Positions 1 through 8,614 are shown, counted from the first letter of the stretch. The stretch is DNA of 64,000 nt from Breznakia pachnodae (GCF_030814225.1 NZ_JAUSUR010000001.1:1116001-1180000), one strand, 5' to 3'. Made by a program: numbers and translations. The notes: generated by a model not told the origin, from the letters alone.

Positions 1-182
1 GAATGGAAGAAGCAAAGAGTTTGCTAGCTACTACAAACTTCTCTGTATCTAAGATATCTGATATTACTGGTTTCTCATCTCAATCCTATTTCTCTCAAGT
101 ATTTAAGAAAGAAACCAATAAATCTCCTAACCAGTATCGTCGTTCTCCAGATAAACCAGAGAATGAATCCGATCGTAAATAA
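1..182 (+). CDS. AraC/XylS-family regulator, C-terminal fragment
   Basis: Only about the last 60 codons lie in the window; the reading frame is open to the left edge, so the ATG at base 3 is probably internal. The visible part matches the second helix-turn-helix of AraC-type DNA-binding domains: a VSKISDITGF helix, then SQSYFSQVFKKE and the family-typical SPNQYRR end. The tail DKPENESDRK is hydrophilic. AraC proteins usually bind DNA near sugar-uptake genes and respond to a ligand through an N-terminal domain, which is not visible here, so the regulated pathway cannot be told. A bidirectional-looking terminator follows at once. Confidence 0.85.
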   Translation, partial: MEEAKSLLATTNFSVSKISDITGFSSQSYFSQVFKKETNKSPNQYRRSPDKPENESDRK

Positions 183-188
183 ACCAAA

Positions 189-225
189 AGAAATATGAAA
201 CTTTAGAGGTCTCATATTTCTTTTT
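189..225. terminator. Bidirectional rho-independent terminator between convergent genes
   Basis: AGAAATATGA (189-198) pairs with TCATATTTCT (212-221) and runs into T residues. It separates the AraC gene from the convergent gene at 226-834 and could serve both. Confidence 0.7.
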
Positions 226-834
226 CTATTTATTCGTAATTTTTAGATCTCTAAAATAACCTTCAGTTCCAATATCAACCCATAATCCAATTGCACCAGA
301 AGCATCTTTACCATGCTTTAAGTCATTAACAATTAAGGTTGGTTGAGTAGCTCCATTCACATACAACTTCGCATGTTCTCCCTCTACTACAATCTTTACA
401 TCAATCCACTCATCTAATCCAATATCTGTATAGGATTCATACATCCCTGGTGCTTCCTTTCGAAAGTGATTAAACTTATAATCTGGATAAGAAAAGTATT
501 GAGTAGATGAATTCCTTCTTGATTGTATTTCACAACGTCCATTGATTGGACGAACATAAATTCCTTCAAACATACTATTATCCTCATTGATTCGAAATGT
601 TATTCCAATAAATCCTCTGGCATAATCTGGTGCATCAGGCAGTAATCGACTATATAATTTTACTTCAATCGTTCCATTTTGAAACTCGATATCTTTTACT
701 CTCGCATAGGTTGGTTCATCAACTTCAATAACTGATGCATCCTTTATTACTTGTAATGCATCATATCCATTGATTTTATTATCACTTATATGTGTCTGAA
801 TCGCTTCAACATTACTTGTATTAATATCAATCAT
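226..834 (-). CDS. LamG/DUF1080-like concanavalin-fold protein
   Basis: A 202-residue protein with no signal peptide or membrane segment. The pattern GFIGITFRI, then DEWIDVKIVVEGEHAKLYVNG and a closing GAIGLWVDIGTEGYFRDLKI is typical of the single beta-sandwich of the DUF1080 (3-keto-disaccharide hydrolase-like) and laminin-G superfamily, which bind or act on sugars. A ribosome binding site AAGGAGGGG lies just ahead of the ATG, which supports this start. It sits between an AraC gene and the sorbose-type PTS regulator, so a sugar-related role is plausible but inferred. Substrate and catalytic residues cannot be named from the sequence. Confidence 0.6.
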   Translation of the reverse strand: MIDINTSNVEAIQTHISDNKINGYDALQVIKDASVIEVDEPTYARVKDIEFQNGTIEVKLYSRLLPDAPDYARGFIGITFRINEDNSMFEGIYVRPINGRCEIQSRRNSSTQYFSYPDYKFNHFRKEAPGMYESYTDIGLDEWIDVKIVVEGEHAKLYVNGATQPTLIVNDLKHGKDASGAIGLWVDIGTEGYFRDLKITNK

Positions 835-924
835 TCTTACCCCTCCTTGTAATTCTCTATACTTAAATTAACGTATATATTACTTCATTACAAGTAGGCA
901 CCTTTTTGTAAGTATGGGTATACT

Positions 925-2850
925 TTAATTAAACTCAGGTAAAATTGCAGTTCTCATTAAACTTATAAAATTATCATATGTTAAGTTGTTTAATAACTTA
1001 TGAATTAATTTATCATTTGATACTAATAACGATATATAATGCCAGAACTGAAACGCTTTTGGATTATTCATTTCTGTACATACCATAATAATGATTTGTA
1101 CTTTCTGATTTTCTCCCCAATCAATTTCATTTTCTAATAATGCTAATGCCACAAAGGTTTCTTTTGTAATTGGCGACAGCGGATGGGGCATGGCAATCTT
1201 TGAACCATAATAAGTATTTCCAATATCTTCTCTTTCTAGGACTGACTTCTTAAACTTATGATCCAAATCAAAGTGTTCTTTTGATAATTTAAATAACTTA
1301 TTTAAAACATCTTCTTTATTCTTTGCTTTTCCAATAAAGACCAAGTCTTTATCTAACTTTGATAATACACTCTCTGCACTTGTAAATCCATACAGTGCAT
1401 GATTGATTCGTACATAATCTTCATCATTTGGAAATAAACCTATCTTCACTACTGCGCCACTATAACGATCATCTTCAAACGCATCTGTAGTAAAAATTGC
1501 ATCATAATTTGATAAATCCTTGATTGCTTCATTCGGTCTTACAAAACTTAAACTTTCAATCTGATTCTTAAACCAGTGCATGAACTTTTGTCGAATTAAA
1601 ATCGTTTCAGACTGACGAAGTGAAGTTATAATCAAAATATTCTTCGCATCTTCCTCGGTCTTTAGACTATCTAAACTATAGTTAAAATATAAAGATAAGA
1701 AAGTAATCTCATCATCTGATACCTTAAGTGCATATTTTTGTTGAATCAGTAAAGTGAAGTAAGAAGCAACATCAGTAGCTAATGGAAAAGAAACTTTAAT
1801 TTCTTTTGCCATTTTACTTTTCTGTTGCATCCCATAACGGACACGATTCAGTAAAGGTACAAGATGAAGGGATAATGATATCTTTAAATCTACATCATTC
1901 GTAAAATCAACATTAAATTCATTCTTAATCTTTTCTAATGATTCTTGTATAAAAGTATTGGTTTCCTTTGATATCAAAGTATCCTGATCATATTCACTCT
2001 TCCCTAGTAGATTTGCAGTTAATTGAATCACTTCATTTTTTAAATGTTCATCATTGATTGATAAAGTTGGCTGAAGAAAAGAGTTGAAAATCGCTTTTGC
2101 TATCTTATATTCCTTTAAATTTTCAACATTTGGAATCGATATTAACTCATCGATTAAATTTCCTCTACGAATTCTCTCCAAAGTAATAACTATATGGACA
2201 ATTAAATTTTCAAGCAACGTATCTGATGTACGGTATTGATACTTCAATAAGATATCCGATAATGTTTCTGATATCTTTGATATATTTTGAATATTTAATA
2301 CTTCATCGTGATAAATCTTATCCTCATCAAAATTATAAATATTCTCTTTGATTAGACACAAGCGCTTATCTTTTTCAGACCCAATGATAAAATAACCCGA
2401 TTGTTTCTTTTGCGATATCTTTAAATTATATTTCTGCAAGATTACCTCTACTTCTTTTAAATCAGAATAAAAAGTAGACTCAGATATAAATAACTGATCA
2501 ATAATATTCCATTTCGTTATATATTTATTCTCAAACAATAATAAAATAATCTTCTTACTTCTTAGAATTTGTTCATCTTCATAACTTAATGCAAGATTAG
2601 AGTCATTAAAATCAACTTTCAATTTAGAATAAGAATCAAGGTCATCATATTCAAATAGATACCCTTTTGAAGGAACTGATATTAATTGAATACCATTATA
2701 ATTAGTTACTAGAAATTGTTTGATTGTTGTAATATCATTCTTTACTGAACGTGAACTCACATGAAAAAGAGTAGATAACTGCTTTGATGAAACATAGTCA
2801 TCATTATCTATAAATGTCTGAATGATTTTAAACTGTCTGTTCGTTAACAT
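925..2850 (-). CDS. BglG/LicR-type PRD transcription regulator with PTS EIIA domain
   Basis: A 641-residue regulator divergent from the mannose-family PTS genes and probably their activator. Order of domains: N-terminal HTH (about 1-60), a second HTH (about 90-170), two PRDs (about 190-400), an EIIB-like domain (about 405-490) and a C-terminal type-2 EIIA (about 495-641) with the phospho-histidine motif IAMPHPLSP. PRD proteins of this build sense sugar availability through PTS phosphorylation. The EIIB-like part starts ILIITSLRQSET, without the usual cysteine, so it is probably not phosphorylated there. The layout matches the SorR-type regulators of Lactobacillus sorbose operons; the exact inducer is inferred. 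Confidence 0.88.
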   Translation of the reverse strand: MLTNRQFKIIQTFIDNDDYVSSKQLSTLFHVSSRSVKNDITTIKQFLVTNYNGIQLISVPSKGYLFEYDDLDSYSKLKVDFNDSNLALSYEDEQILRSKKIILLLFENKYITKWNIIDQLFISESTFYSDLKEVEVILQKYNLKISQKKQSGYFIIGSEKDKRLCLIKENIYNFDEDKIYHDEVLNIQNISKISETLSDILLKYQYRTSDTLLENLIVHIVITLERIRRGNLIDELISIPNVENLKEYKIAKAIFNSFLQPTLSINDEHLKNEVIQLTANLLGKSEYDQDTLISKETNTFIQESLEKIKNEFNVDFTNDVDLKISLSLHLVPLLNRVRYGMQQKSKMAKEIKVSFPLATDVASYFTLLIQQKYALKVSDDEITFLSLYFNYSLDSLKTEEDAKNILIITSLRQSETILIRQKFMHWFKNQIESLSFVRPNEAIKDLSNYDAIFTTDAFEDDRYSGAVVKIGLFPNDEDYVRINHALYGFTSAESVLSKLDKDLVFIGKAKNKEDVLNKLFKLSKEHFDLDHKFKKSVLEREDIGNTYYGSKIAMPHPLSPITKETFVALALLENEIDWGENQKVQIIIMVCTEMNNPKAFQFWHYISLLVSNDKLIHKLLNNLTYDNFISLMRTAILPEFN

Positions 2851-2930
2851 AAATTACCTCCAAATTAAAAATGAGTTCATTTCTCAACTATAGTATAGCA
2901 AAAAAAGAAATGGAAGATTTTGAATTGTTG

Positions 2931-2944
2931 CACCAAGTATGGTG
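2931..2944. promoter_or_regulatory. Inverted repeat in divergent sorbose-type promoter region
   Basis: CACCA-AGTA-TGGTG is an inverted repeat with 5-base arms midway between the PRD regulator and the first PTS gene, where an operator for that regulator would be expected. No convincing -35/-10 pair was assigned. Confidence 0.35.
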
Positions 2945-3022
2945 AAAAAAAAGAAAATCTAGGTTGAAATAGTCATGCTAACATGTAATCAGGCCAAAAG
3001 GGCTAGCAAAGGGGGGAATAAC

Positions 3023-3445
3023 TTGAATCAACAAAACCTTAACATTTTACTTCTTACTCATGGTAAGGCAGGAGAAGCATTGATTGAGAGTGCTGAAATG
3101 ATTGCAGGAAAACTAGAGAATGTAAACGCAATATCACTGATGCCAGGCATCGCACCAGAGAAATATACTGAAGAAGTGCGTAAAGAACTTTCAGGATATT
3201 GTGGTGAGATAATTATCTTCTGTGATATCTTCGGTGGGACGCCATCGTATGTAGCAGCTGAGTTATCTGTAGATTTCAATATCAGTCTATTCAGTGGTCT
3301 GAATCTGGCAATGCTGTTGGAAGCATGTATTAGTAAGAATGTGGAGGACATCCACGAACTAGTTGCAAGTATAAAAAGAGTTGGGGACACTTCTTGTGTT
3401 TTAGTTCAAAGTGAAGCGTTAAAGAAAGGAGCAACACATGAATGA
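3023..3445 (+). CDS. PTS mannose/sorbose-family EIIA component
   Basis: Cytoplasmic phosphocarrier of a mannose-family PTS, taking phosphate from HPr and passing it to EIIB. I choose the TTG at 3023 because AAAGGGGGG sits at ideal distance before it and the protein then begins, as in the family, with a short leader and LLLTHG, where His13 would be the phosphorylated residue. An ATG at 2975 in the same frame would add 16 unusual residues. The rest follows the EIIA-Man fold (AEMIAGKLENV, then FCDIFGGTPS). It overlaps the EIIB gene by 8 bases. With TTG the protein has 140 residues, normal for the family. Confidence 0.9.
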   Translation: MNQQNLNILLLTHGKAGEALIESAEMIAGKLENVNAISLMPGIAPEKYTEEVRKELSGYCGEIIIFCDIFGGTPSYVAAELSVDFNISLFSGLNLAMLLEACISKNVEDIHELVASIKRVGDTSCVLVQSEALKKGATHE

Positions 3446-3926
3446 AATTAAATTAGCGAGAGTAGATTTCCGTTTAATGCATGGTCAGGTAATTACAAAC
3501 TGGGTAAAGCAAGTATCAGCAAATCATATTTTAGTAGTTGATGAAGAACTTGAAAAAAATCAGTTTATGGCACAAGTGTATTTAATGGCGGCTCCTCCGG
3601 GAATTAAAGTAAATATTTTATCCCCTGAGCGAGCAGTAAAGAATTTATTAGCTGGTAAATTTAGTAAAGTATCACTACTTGTATTATTTAAATCTGTAGA
3701 AAGTGCAAAAGAAACTTTTGACTTAGGGCTATCATTGGATAGATTACAGATTGGTGGATTAGGGAGTGGTACTGGAAGAGTGATGATTTCAAATCAATTA
3801 TCACTAGATGAAAAGGAAGCACTTCTATTAAAAGAGATGGGGGAAAAGGGAGTAGATATCTTTTTCCAGGCTGTACCAAAAGAACCTGAAATTCCTTTAT
3901 CAAAAGCTTTGGAAAAAGTATTGTAG
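3438..3926 (+). CDS. PTS mannose/sorbose-family EIIB component
   Basis: A 162-residue EIIB of the mannose/fructose/sorbose family. The start MNEIKLARVDFRLMHGQV carries the phosphorylated His15 in the RLMHGQ motif, and NWVKQVSANHILVVDEE follows the family pattern. It receives phosphate from EIIA (overlapping upstream gene) and phosphorylates the incoming sugar at EIIC/EIID. A good AAAGGAG site before the ATG lies inside the end of the EIIA gene, showing translational coupling. The sugar is inferred to be a sorbose- or sorbitol-type hexose from the dehydrogenases downstream. Confidence 0.93.
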   Translation: MNEIKLARVDFRLMHGQVITNWVKQVSANHILVVDEELEKNQFMAQVYLMAAPPGIKVNILSPERAVKNLLAGKFSKVSLLVLFKSVESAKETFDLGLSLDRLQIGGLGSGTGRVMISNQLSLDEKEALLLKEMGEKGVDIFFQAVPKEPEIPLSKALEKVL

Positions 3927-3958
3927 TTTAGATAGAAATTATAAATAGGAGGAACAAT

Positions 3959-4732
3959 ATGAATATCGCAGTGGCATTAATAGTTGGAATACTCTATTGG
4001 ATTGCAACTAATAAAATATGGTATGGGACACAACATATTATCAGACAACCATTATTTCTAGCTGTACCGTTAGGGATTATCATGGGAGACTTGGAAACTT
4101 CAATGAAGATTGGTGCAGCATTACAATTAATTTATTTAGGGGCTATTGCACCTGGTGGAAACCTTCCAGCAGATGAAGCATTGGCAGCATGTATTACAAT
4201 TCCTGTCGCTATTGAAGCTGGAATCGATCCAAGCATGGCAGTTACAATTGCAATGCCAATTGGATTATTAGGGGTATTATTGGATAACTTAAGAAAGACG
4301 TATGCTTCCATTTGGGTACGTATGGCAGACAATGCAGCACAACAAGGAAACGAACGTGGCTTTCGTTTAGCATCGTTCTGGTATCCACTACTAGTATCAT
4401 TTCCTTTAAGAGTCGTACCAACAACAGCAGCATTATTAGTTGGTACAGGTGCAGTAGCAGCCTTCTTGAATTCAATTCCTGCATGGGCAATTACTGGTCT
4501 ATCAGTAGCTGGTGGTCTATTACCTGCATTAGGGTTTGCAGTAACAATCCAAGTAATTGGTAAACGTGATTTAATACCTTATTTCTTATTAGGTTTCGTT
4601 ATCTTCACATATGCTGGAATTAACGTTATTTCTGTAGCAATTATTGGTGTATGTTTAGCACTAATTCAATCAAAATTTGCACAGACAAGTGATGTAGAAA
4701 ATATGCAACAAGGGGGAGGAGATTTACTATGA
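3959..4732 (+). CDS. PTS mannose/sorbose-family EIIC permease
   Basis: A 257-residue polytopic membrane protein. The N-terminal hydrophobic helix and the block QPLFLAVPLGIIMGDLETSMKIGA, followed by LIYLGAIAPGGNLPADEALA, are hallmarks of mannose-family EIIC. It forms the sugar channel together with EIID, whose gene overlaps its 3' end by 4 bases (ATGA). The ribosome binding site AGGAGG precedes the ATG. Length matches the family. Confidence 0.94.
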   Translation: MNIAVALIVGILYWIATNKIWYGTQHIIRQPLFLAVPLGIIMGDLETSMKIGAALQLIYLGAIAPGGNLPADEALAACITIPVAIEAGIDPSMAVTIAMPIGLLGVLLDNLRKTYASIWVRMADNAAQQGNERGFRLASFWYPLLVSFPLRVVPTTAALLVGTGAVAAFLNSIPAWAITGLSVAGGLLPALGFAVTIQVIGKRDLIPYFLLGFVIFTYAGINVISVAIIGVCLALIQSKFAQTSDVENMQQGGGDLL

Positions 4733-5574
4733 GTGAAGCCAAACTAAAGAAAAGTGATATTGTAAAAGGTTGGGTACGATATTATTCTGGAGTAGAAGTA
4801 AGTGCTAGTTATGAACGTATGACAGCTCTAGGTTTCTCAAATGGGATGTATCCTATTTTAAAGAAATTATATGGAGATGATCCAGAGGAATTTAAAGAAG
4901 CATGTGAAAGACAATTAATGTTTTACAACTGTGAAGCAACATGGGGATCAATGATTTTTGGAATCGTTGGCGCATTAGAAGAAGAACGTTCAATTAAGTT
5001 GCATGAGGGTGCAACAAAAGAAGAACTAAAACAATATTCAGATATTATTTCGAACCTTAAAGTTGGTCTGATGGGTCCATTGGCAGGAATTGGAGATACG
5101 ATTAACCATGGTACGATTCGTCCAATTCTAATGTCATTATTTATTCCATTAGCAGAGTCAGGTTTCTGGGGAGCAGGTATCCTACCATTCTTAATTTGGG
5201 GAGTTGCAATCAGTGGATTGGCTTACTTCTTAAATATTAAGGGTTATACCTTAGGTAAAGATTCAATTATGAATGTACTACAATCTGGTAAAATCAACCA
5301 GATGATTAACACTTGTAGTGTTCTTGGTTTATTCATGATGGGTGCTTTATCTGCATCATATGTTAAATTATCAACTGTTGTATCTTGGAGTGATGCAGTT
5401 GGTAATGAAAGTACACTTCAGGGAGTATTAGATAATATCTTCCCTAACCTGCTACCGTTGGCAGCAGTATTCGCAATTTATTTCTATATTAAAAAATCTG
5501 GACCAAAGTATATCCGAATATTATTGGGAATCATTATTTTCTCATTAGTATTTTCATTCTTTGGAATCGTATAA
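4729..5574 (+). CDS. PTS mannose/sorbose-family EIID permease
   Basis: A 281-residue membrane partner of EIIC, unique to mannose-family PTS systems. Family features seen: GWVRYYSGVEVSASYERM near the N-terminus, FYNCEATWGSMIFGIVGALEE, and the glycine-rich LKVGLMGPLAGIGDTIN segment before three or four C-terminal membrane helices. Overlaps EIIC by 4 bases and precedes the SDR gene by 12 bases with its own GGGGGAG site, so the PTS and dehydrogenase are one operon. Confidence 0.94.
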   Translation: MSEAKLKKSDIVKGWVRYYSGVEVSASYERMTALGFSNGMYPILKKLYGDDPEEFKEACERQLMFYNCEATWGSMIFGIVGALEEERSIKLHEGATKEELKQYSDIISNLKVGLMGPLAGIGDTINHGTIRPILMSLFIPLAESGFWGAGILPFLIWGVAISGLAYFLNIKGYTLGKDSIMNVLQSGKINQMINTCSVLGLFMMGALSASYVKLSTVVSWSDAVGNESTLQGVLDNIFPNLLPLAAVFAIYFYIKKSGPKYIRILLGIIIFSLVFSFFGIV

Positions 5575-5586
5575 GGGGGAGTAGAG

Positions 5587-6387
5587 ATGTCAGATAAATG
5601 GTTAGATTTAAGTGATAAAGTAGTAATTGTCACTGGTGGAAGTATGGGTATTGGAGAAGCAATGGTTACTGACTTAAAAGGCAATGGCGCAAAAGTAGTA
5701 ATCGCTGACTTCGTAGAGCCAAAAGATTATGTTGAAGATGAACAGACATTATATGTAAAGTGTGATATCACGAAGAAAGACCAAGTAGAACATGTAGTTA
5801 GTGAGACAATGAAAAAGTTTGGTCAATTAGATGCACTTGTAAATAATGCTGGAGTTACTCGTCCTCGGGTTCTAGTTGATTACTTTGAAAAAGAAGAAAA
5901 ATATGAACTGGATGAAGAAGACTTTGACTTCATGGTAAATGTAAATCAAAGAGGTACTTTCCTGTTTGCACAGGCAGCAGCTCGCATCATGTATAAACAA
6001 CAATCTGGTGTAATAATCAATATGTCATCAGAAGCAGGTATTCAAGGTTCAAGAGCACACAGTGCTTATTCAGGAACAAAGGCTGCTATTCATGCATATG
6101 GATTATCATGGGCAAAAGAATTAGGTCCATACAATGTACGTGTAGTTGGTGTAGAACCTGCTATTCTGGATCGCACACCTGCTAACAACGATGAAAAATA
6201 TCGTGCACAAGCTTATGGTAGAGGACAAGATCCTAATAAGTTCTACGGTGATTATACAAAGTCAATTCCTTTAGGAAGACCTGGTCACCTTTCAGAAGTA
6301 GCAGACTTGATTTGTTTCTTAGTATCTGATCATGCAAGTTACATTACAGGAACTACAATTGCTATCACTGGAGGAAAATCTCAATAG
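5587..6387 (+). CDS. SDR oxidoreductase, sorbitol-6-phosphate 2-dehydrogenase-like
   Basis: A 266-residue classical short-chain dehydrogenase. Visible motifs: nucleotide-binding TGGSMGIG near residue 17, NNAG, the catalytic Ser in NMSSEAG, and the YSGTK catalytic Tyr-Lys pair. In sorbose operons of Lactobacillus and Klebsiella an enzyme of this family interconverts sorbitol-6-phosphate and fructose-6-phosphate with NAD. The gene sits directly after the mannose-family EIIABCD genes, as in those operons, so this role is likely; the substrate remains inferred. A 28-base perfect palindrome follows the stop codon. Confidence 0.8.
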   Translation: MSDKWLDLSDKVVIVTGGSMGIGEAMVTDLKGNGAKVVIADFVEPKDYVEDEQTLYVKCDITKKDQVEHVVSETMKKFGQLDALVNNAGVTRPRVLVDYFEKEEKYELDEEDFDFMVNVNQRGTFLFAQAAARIMYKQQSGVIINMSSEAGIQGSRAHSAYSGTKAAIHAYGLSWAKELGPYNVRVVGVEPAILDRTPANNDEKYRAQAYGRGQDPNKFYGDYTKSIPLGRPGHLSEVADLICFLVSDHASYITGTTIAITGGKSQ

Positions 6388-6394
6388 ATAACAT

Positions 6395-6422
6395 GAATAC
6401 AATAGCCTAGGCTATTGTATTC
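6395..6422. promoter_or_regulatory. Perfect 28-base palindrome between two dehydrogenase genes
   Basis: The two halves, GAATACAATAGCCT and its exact complement, meet without a loop. It may be an intrinsic terminator or processing site that lowers expression of the downstream dehydrogenase, or a protein-binding site. The T tract behind it is weak, so termination would be partial. Confidence 0.5.
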
Positions 6423-6448
6423 TACTTTATAGAGTAGAAAGGAAACAT

Positions 6449-7531
6449 ATGAATTCAATCGTTATCATTGGAGCAGGACAAACTGGAAGAGGATTTCTTG
6501 CGCCAATCATTAAATCAAATGAAAACTGTTCACTTACTTTTATTGATAAAAACAAACAATTAATTGAACAGTTAAATAAACAAAAAGAATATAAGATACA
6601 TTATTATGACGAAGATAAAGAAGACCAAGTGATTCACAATTTCAACGCAATTTATATTGAAGATAAGGAAGCAATCGAAACAATAGCAACTGCTGATTTA
6701 GTCTTAACCGCAGTGAATGGTAACAATATTATTGATTTAGTTAATCCATTTCAGCAAGCAACTGCAATCAGAAAAAAAGAAAAACTTATGATTATCTGCT
6801 GTGAAAACGGGGTAAATGTAAAACAACCTTTGGTAGATGCAACTATCAATGCTCACATTAGTGAAGCAGCTGTATTTTGCACAACACTAGATCCACAAAA
6901 AAATGATTTATCTTTAGATTCACAGTTTTATCCAGACTTACCTTATGATGTCACTAGTCTACCAATACAAATTAAACTGCAAAGATTTCATGCAGAACAA
7001 AACTTCGCATCACTTATTCAACGAAAGATTTATACATACAATTGCTTAAGTGCCTGTATTTCTTACTTAGGTGCTTATAAAGGTTATGAAAGTTATGCTG
7101 ATGCAGCAAATGATCCTACTATTGATAATGCAATGAGAGAACTTTTAAAATCAGTAAATTATTCTATTTCTAAGGAATACAATATCCCACTACCTGAACA
7201 AGAAACCTTTGCAAAGTATGCAATTAGTAAGTTTCAAAATAAAGCAATTGTTGATACGATTACACGTAATGCCAGAAATGCCAAACGAAAAGTTGGTTCA
7301 TCTGAAAGAATCATGATGCCAATCAAATTATGTTTGAAATACCAACAACCAATTCATATTTTAGAAGTTGTACTAGCAACTGCATTCTATTATGGAATCC
7401 ACATAGAAAATGATTCCATAGATATATTGGTAAAAGCTAGTGAAGTTGCCAACTTAAATGAGTGTTATTCTAACACAAAGGAAATACTGAAAGCATTAGA
7501 AGATAAAACTTCGATTGAACAAATTCTATAG
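6449..7531 (+). CDS. Mannitol-1-phosphate 5-dehydrogenase-like oxidoreductase
   Basis: A 360-residue member of the polyol-specific long-chain dehydrogenase family. The N-terminus IIGAGQTGRGFLAPI is the NAD-binding loop typical of MtlD proteins, CENG is conserved near residue 114, and the C-terminal helical domain is present. MtlD carries K-x4-N-x2-H in its active site (KLFTLNTGH type); here the aligned stretch reads RKIYTYNCLSA, so Lys and Asn are kept while the His position is Ser. That suggests altered chemistry or substrate. It is the last gene of the sorbose/sorbitol-type operon and would feed a keto-hexose phosphate into glycolysis. AAAGG precedes the ATG. Confidence 0.75.
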   Translation: MNSIVIIGAGQTGRGFLAPIIKSNENCSLTFIDKNKQLIEQLNKQKEYKIHYYDEDKEDQVIHNFNAIYIEDKEAIETIATADLVLTAVNGNNIIDLVNPFQQATAIRKKEKLMIICCENGVNVKQPLVDATINAHISEAAVFCTTLDPQKNDLSLDSQFYPDLPYDVTSLPIQIKLQRFHAEQNFASLIQRKIYTYNCLSACISYLGAYKGYESYADAANDPTIDNAMRELLKSVNYSISKEYNIPLPEQETFAKYAISKFQNKAIVDTITRNARNAKRKVGSSERIMMPIKLCLKYQQPIHILEVVLATAFYYGIHIENDSIDILVKASEVANLNECYSNTKEILKALEDKTSIEQIL

Positions 7532-7545
7532 CTTGTACACTAATA

Positions 7546-7585
7546 GACTGTATCTACAATATCAAGTGGATACAGTCTTTATAAT
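7546..7585. terminator. Bidirectional rho-independent terminator
   Basis: GACTGTATC (7546-7554) pairs with GATACAGTC (7569-7577), followed by TTTATAATTT. It lies between the convergent dehydrogenase and nuclease genes. Confidence 0.75.
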
Positions 7586-7588
7586 TTA

Positions 7589-8614
7589 CTATCGTCTTTG
7601 CTTTTCATGCCAGTTAGTAACTACCATTTCTACCTGTTCAATTAACTCGTCTTTGTTTGGAATATAATATGTATATTTTGAAGCAAAGATATTATTTGAC
7701 AATCCCCCTAATGCATATTCTGCAGTTAGAGCATCCTTATCTGTACACAAAATTATCCCTATTGGTTTATTATCATTCTCATCATTTACTTCCTGTTCAT
7801 AATAATTAAGATACATATTCAACTGACCTGCTGCGTCAGGCATAAACTTAGTTGTTTTAAGTTCAATCAACACATAAGATTTTAATGGCTTATTATAAAA
7901 TACCATATCAACATAGTAATGCGTATTATTGATTGTAACTCTCTGTTGAACACCAACAAACATGAAACCTCTACCTAATTCCAATAAGAACTTTTCTATT
8001 TGATCCACAAGTGATTTTTCTAAATCATTCTCCATCATTATTTTATTTTCCGGTATTCCCAGAAACTCAAACACATATGGATTTTTGATTATATCCTCAG
8101 GTTTCATTATTTCTACACCTTTTGTGGATAATGATAATAATTCTTCTTTATCAGATTCACTTTTAGACAGTATTAATCTTTCATATAAAGAAGTATTAAT
8201 TTGGCGCTTTAGTTCTCTAACTGACCATCCTGAATTAATCGTTTCTTTTTCATAGAATTTGCGTTTTTCATCATTGGAAATATTCATTAGTTCACAGTAA
8301 TGTGACCATCCCAATTTGCCAGACAGTGTCTAGCATTTTCTATATATTAAGTAGAACTGTCTCATATTATGCAGATTTGACCGTGAGAATCCTCTACCAA
8401 ATTCTGAGGTTAATTCTTTAGATAATTGCTTTATTGTCTGTTTTCCATAATCAGCTCTAATATTATTGTTCTGCTCATACTTAATTATTACCTCCCCAAT
8501 TTTCCAATATGTTATTAGTAGTCTATTATTAAGTGGTTTAGACAATGAACTTCTTTCCTCATTTAATATATCTTTAATTTCAATTACTAAAGAACTAGAA
8601 ATTTCTTTCTTCAT
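7589..8614 (-). pseudogene. YhcG/DUF1016-type PDDEXK nuclease interrupted by one amber codon
   Basis: Two adjacent pieces are in the same frame, separated only by TAG at 8330-8332. The first (MKKEISSSLVIEIKDIL start, AGGAGG-type site upstream) is the DUF1016 N-terminal domain, with ITYWKIGEVI and GRGFSRSNLHNMRQFY. The second continues TLSGKLGWSHY, then WSVRELKRQINTSLYERL and the PD-(D/E)XK nuclease core, with Asp in YYVDMVFYN and the E-x-K of VLIELKTTKF. Relatives have Gln at the stop position (KCQTLSGKL), one C-to-T change away. Without the stop the protein would be about 341 residues, normal for the family. The gene is otherwise intact, so the change looks recent. Such nucleases are often linked to mobile or restriction-like loci; function here is unknown. 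Confidence 0.85.
8318..8334. repeat. Palindrome inside the nuclease gene, same class as the upstream array
   Basis: GCCAGACA-G-TGTCTAGC (plus strand) encodes the QTLSG part of the nuclease on the minus strand. It would be a perfect 8-base-arm palindrome if base 8332 were G; the A at that position both breaks the palindrome and makes the amber codon. Flanks (TTTGCCAG before, GCATTTTC after) match the array copies at 8781, 8979 and 9175. Confidence 0.8.

Noticed and set aside
2975..3022. ATG start 16 codons upstream for the EIIA gene
   Set aside because: The extra residues match nothing in the family, and the excellent AAAGGGGGG site belongs to the TTG at 3023.
3058..3390. Minus-strand frame opposite the mannose-family EIIA gene
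   Set aside because: Shadow of a gene with full family match; no start signal.
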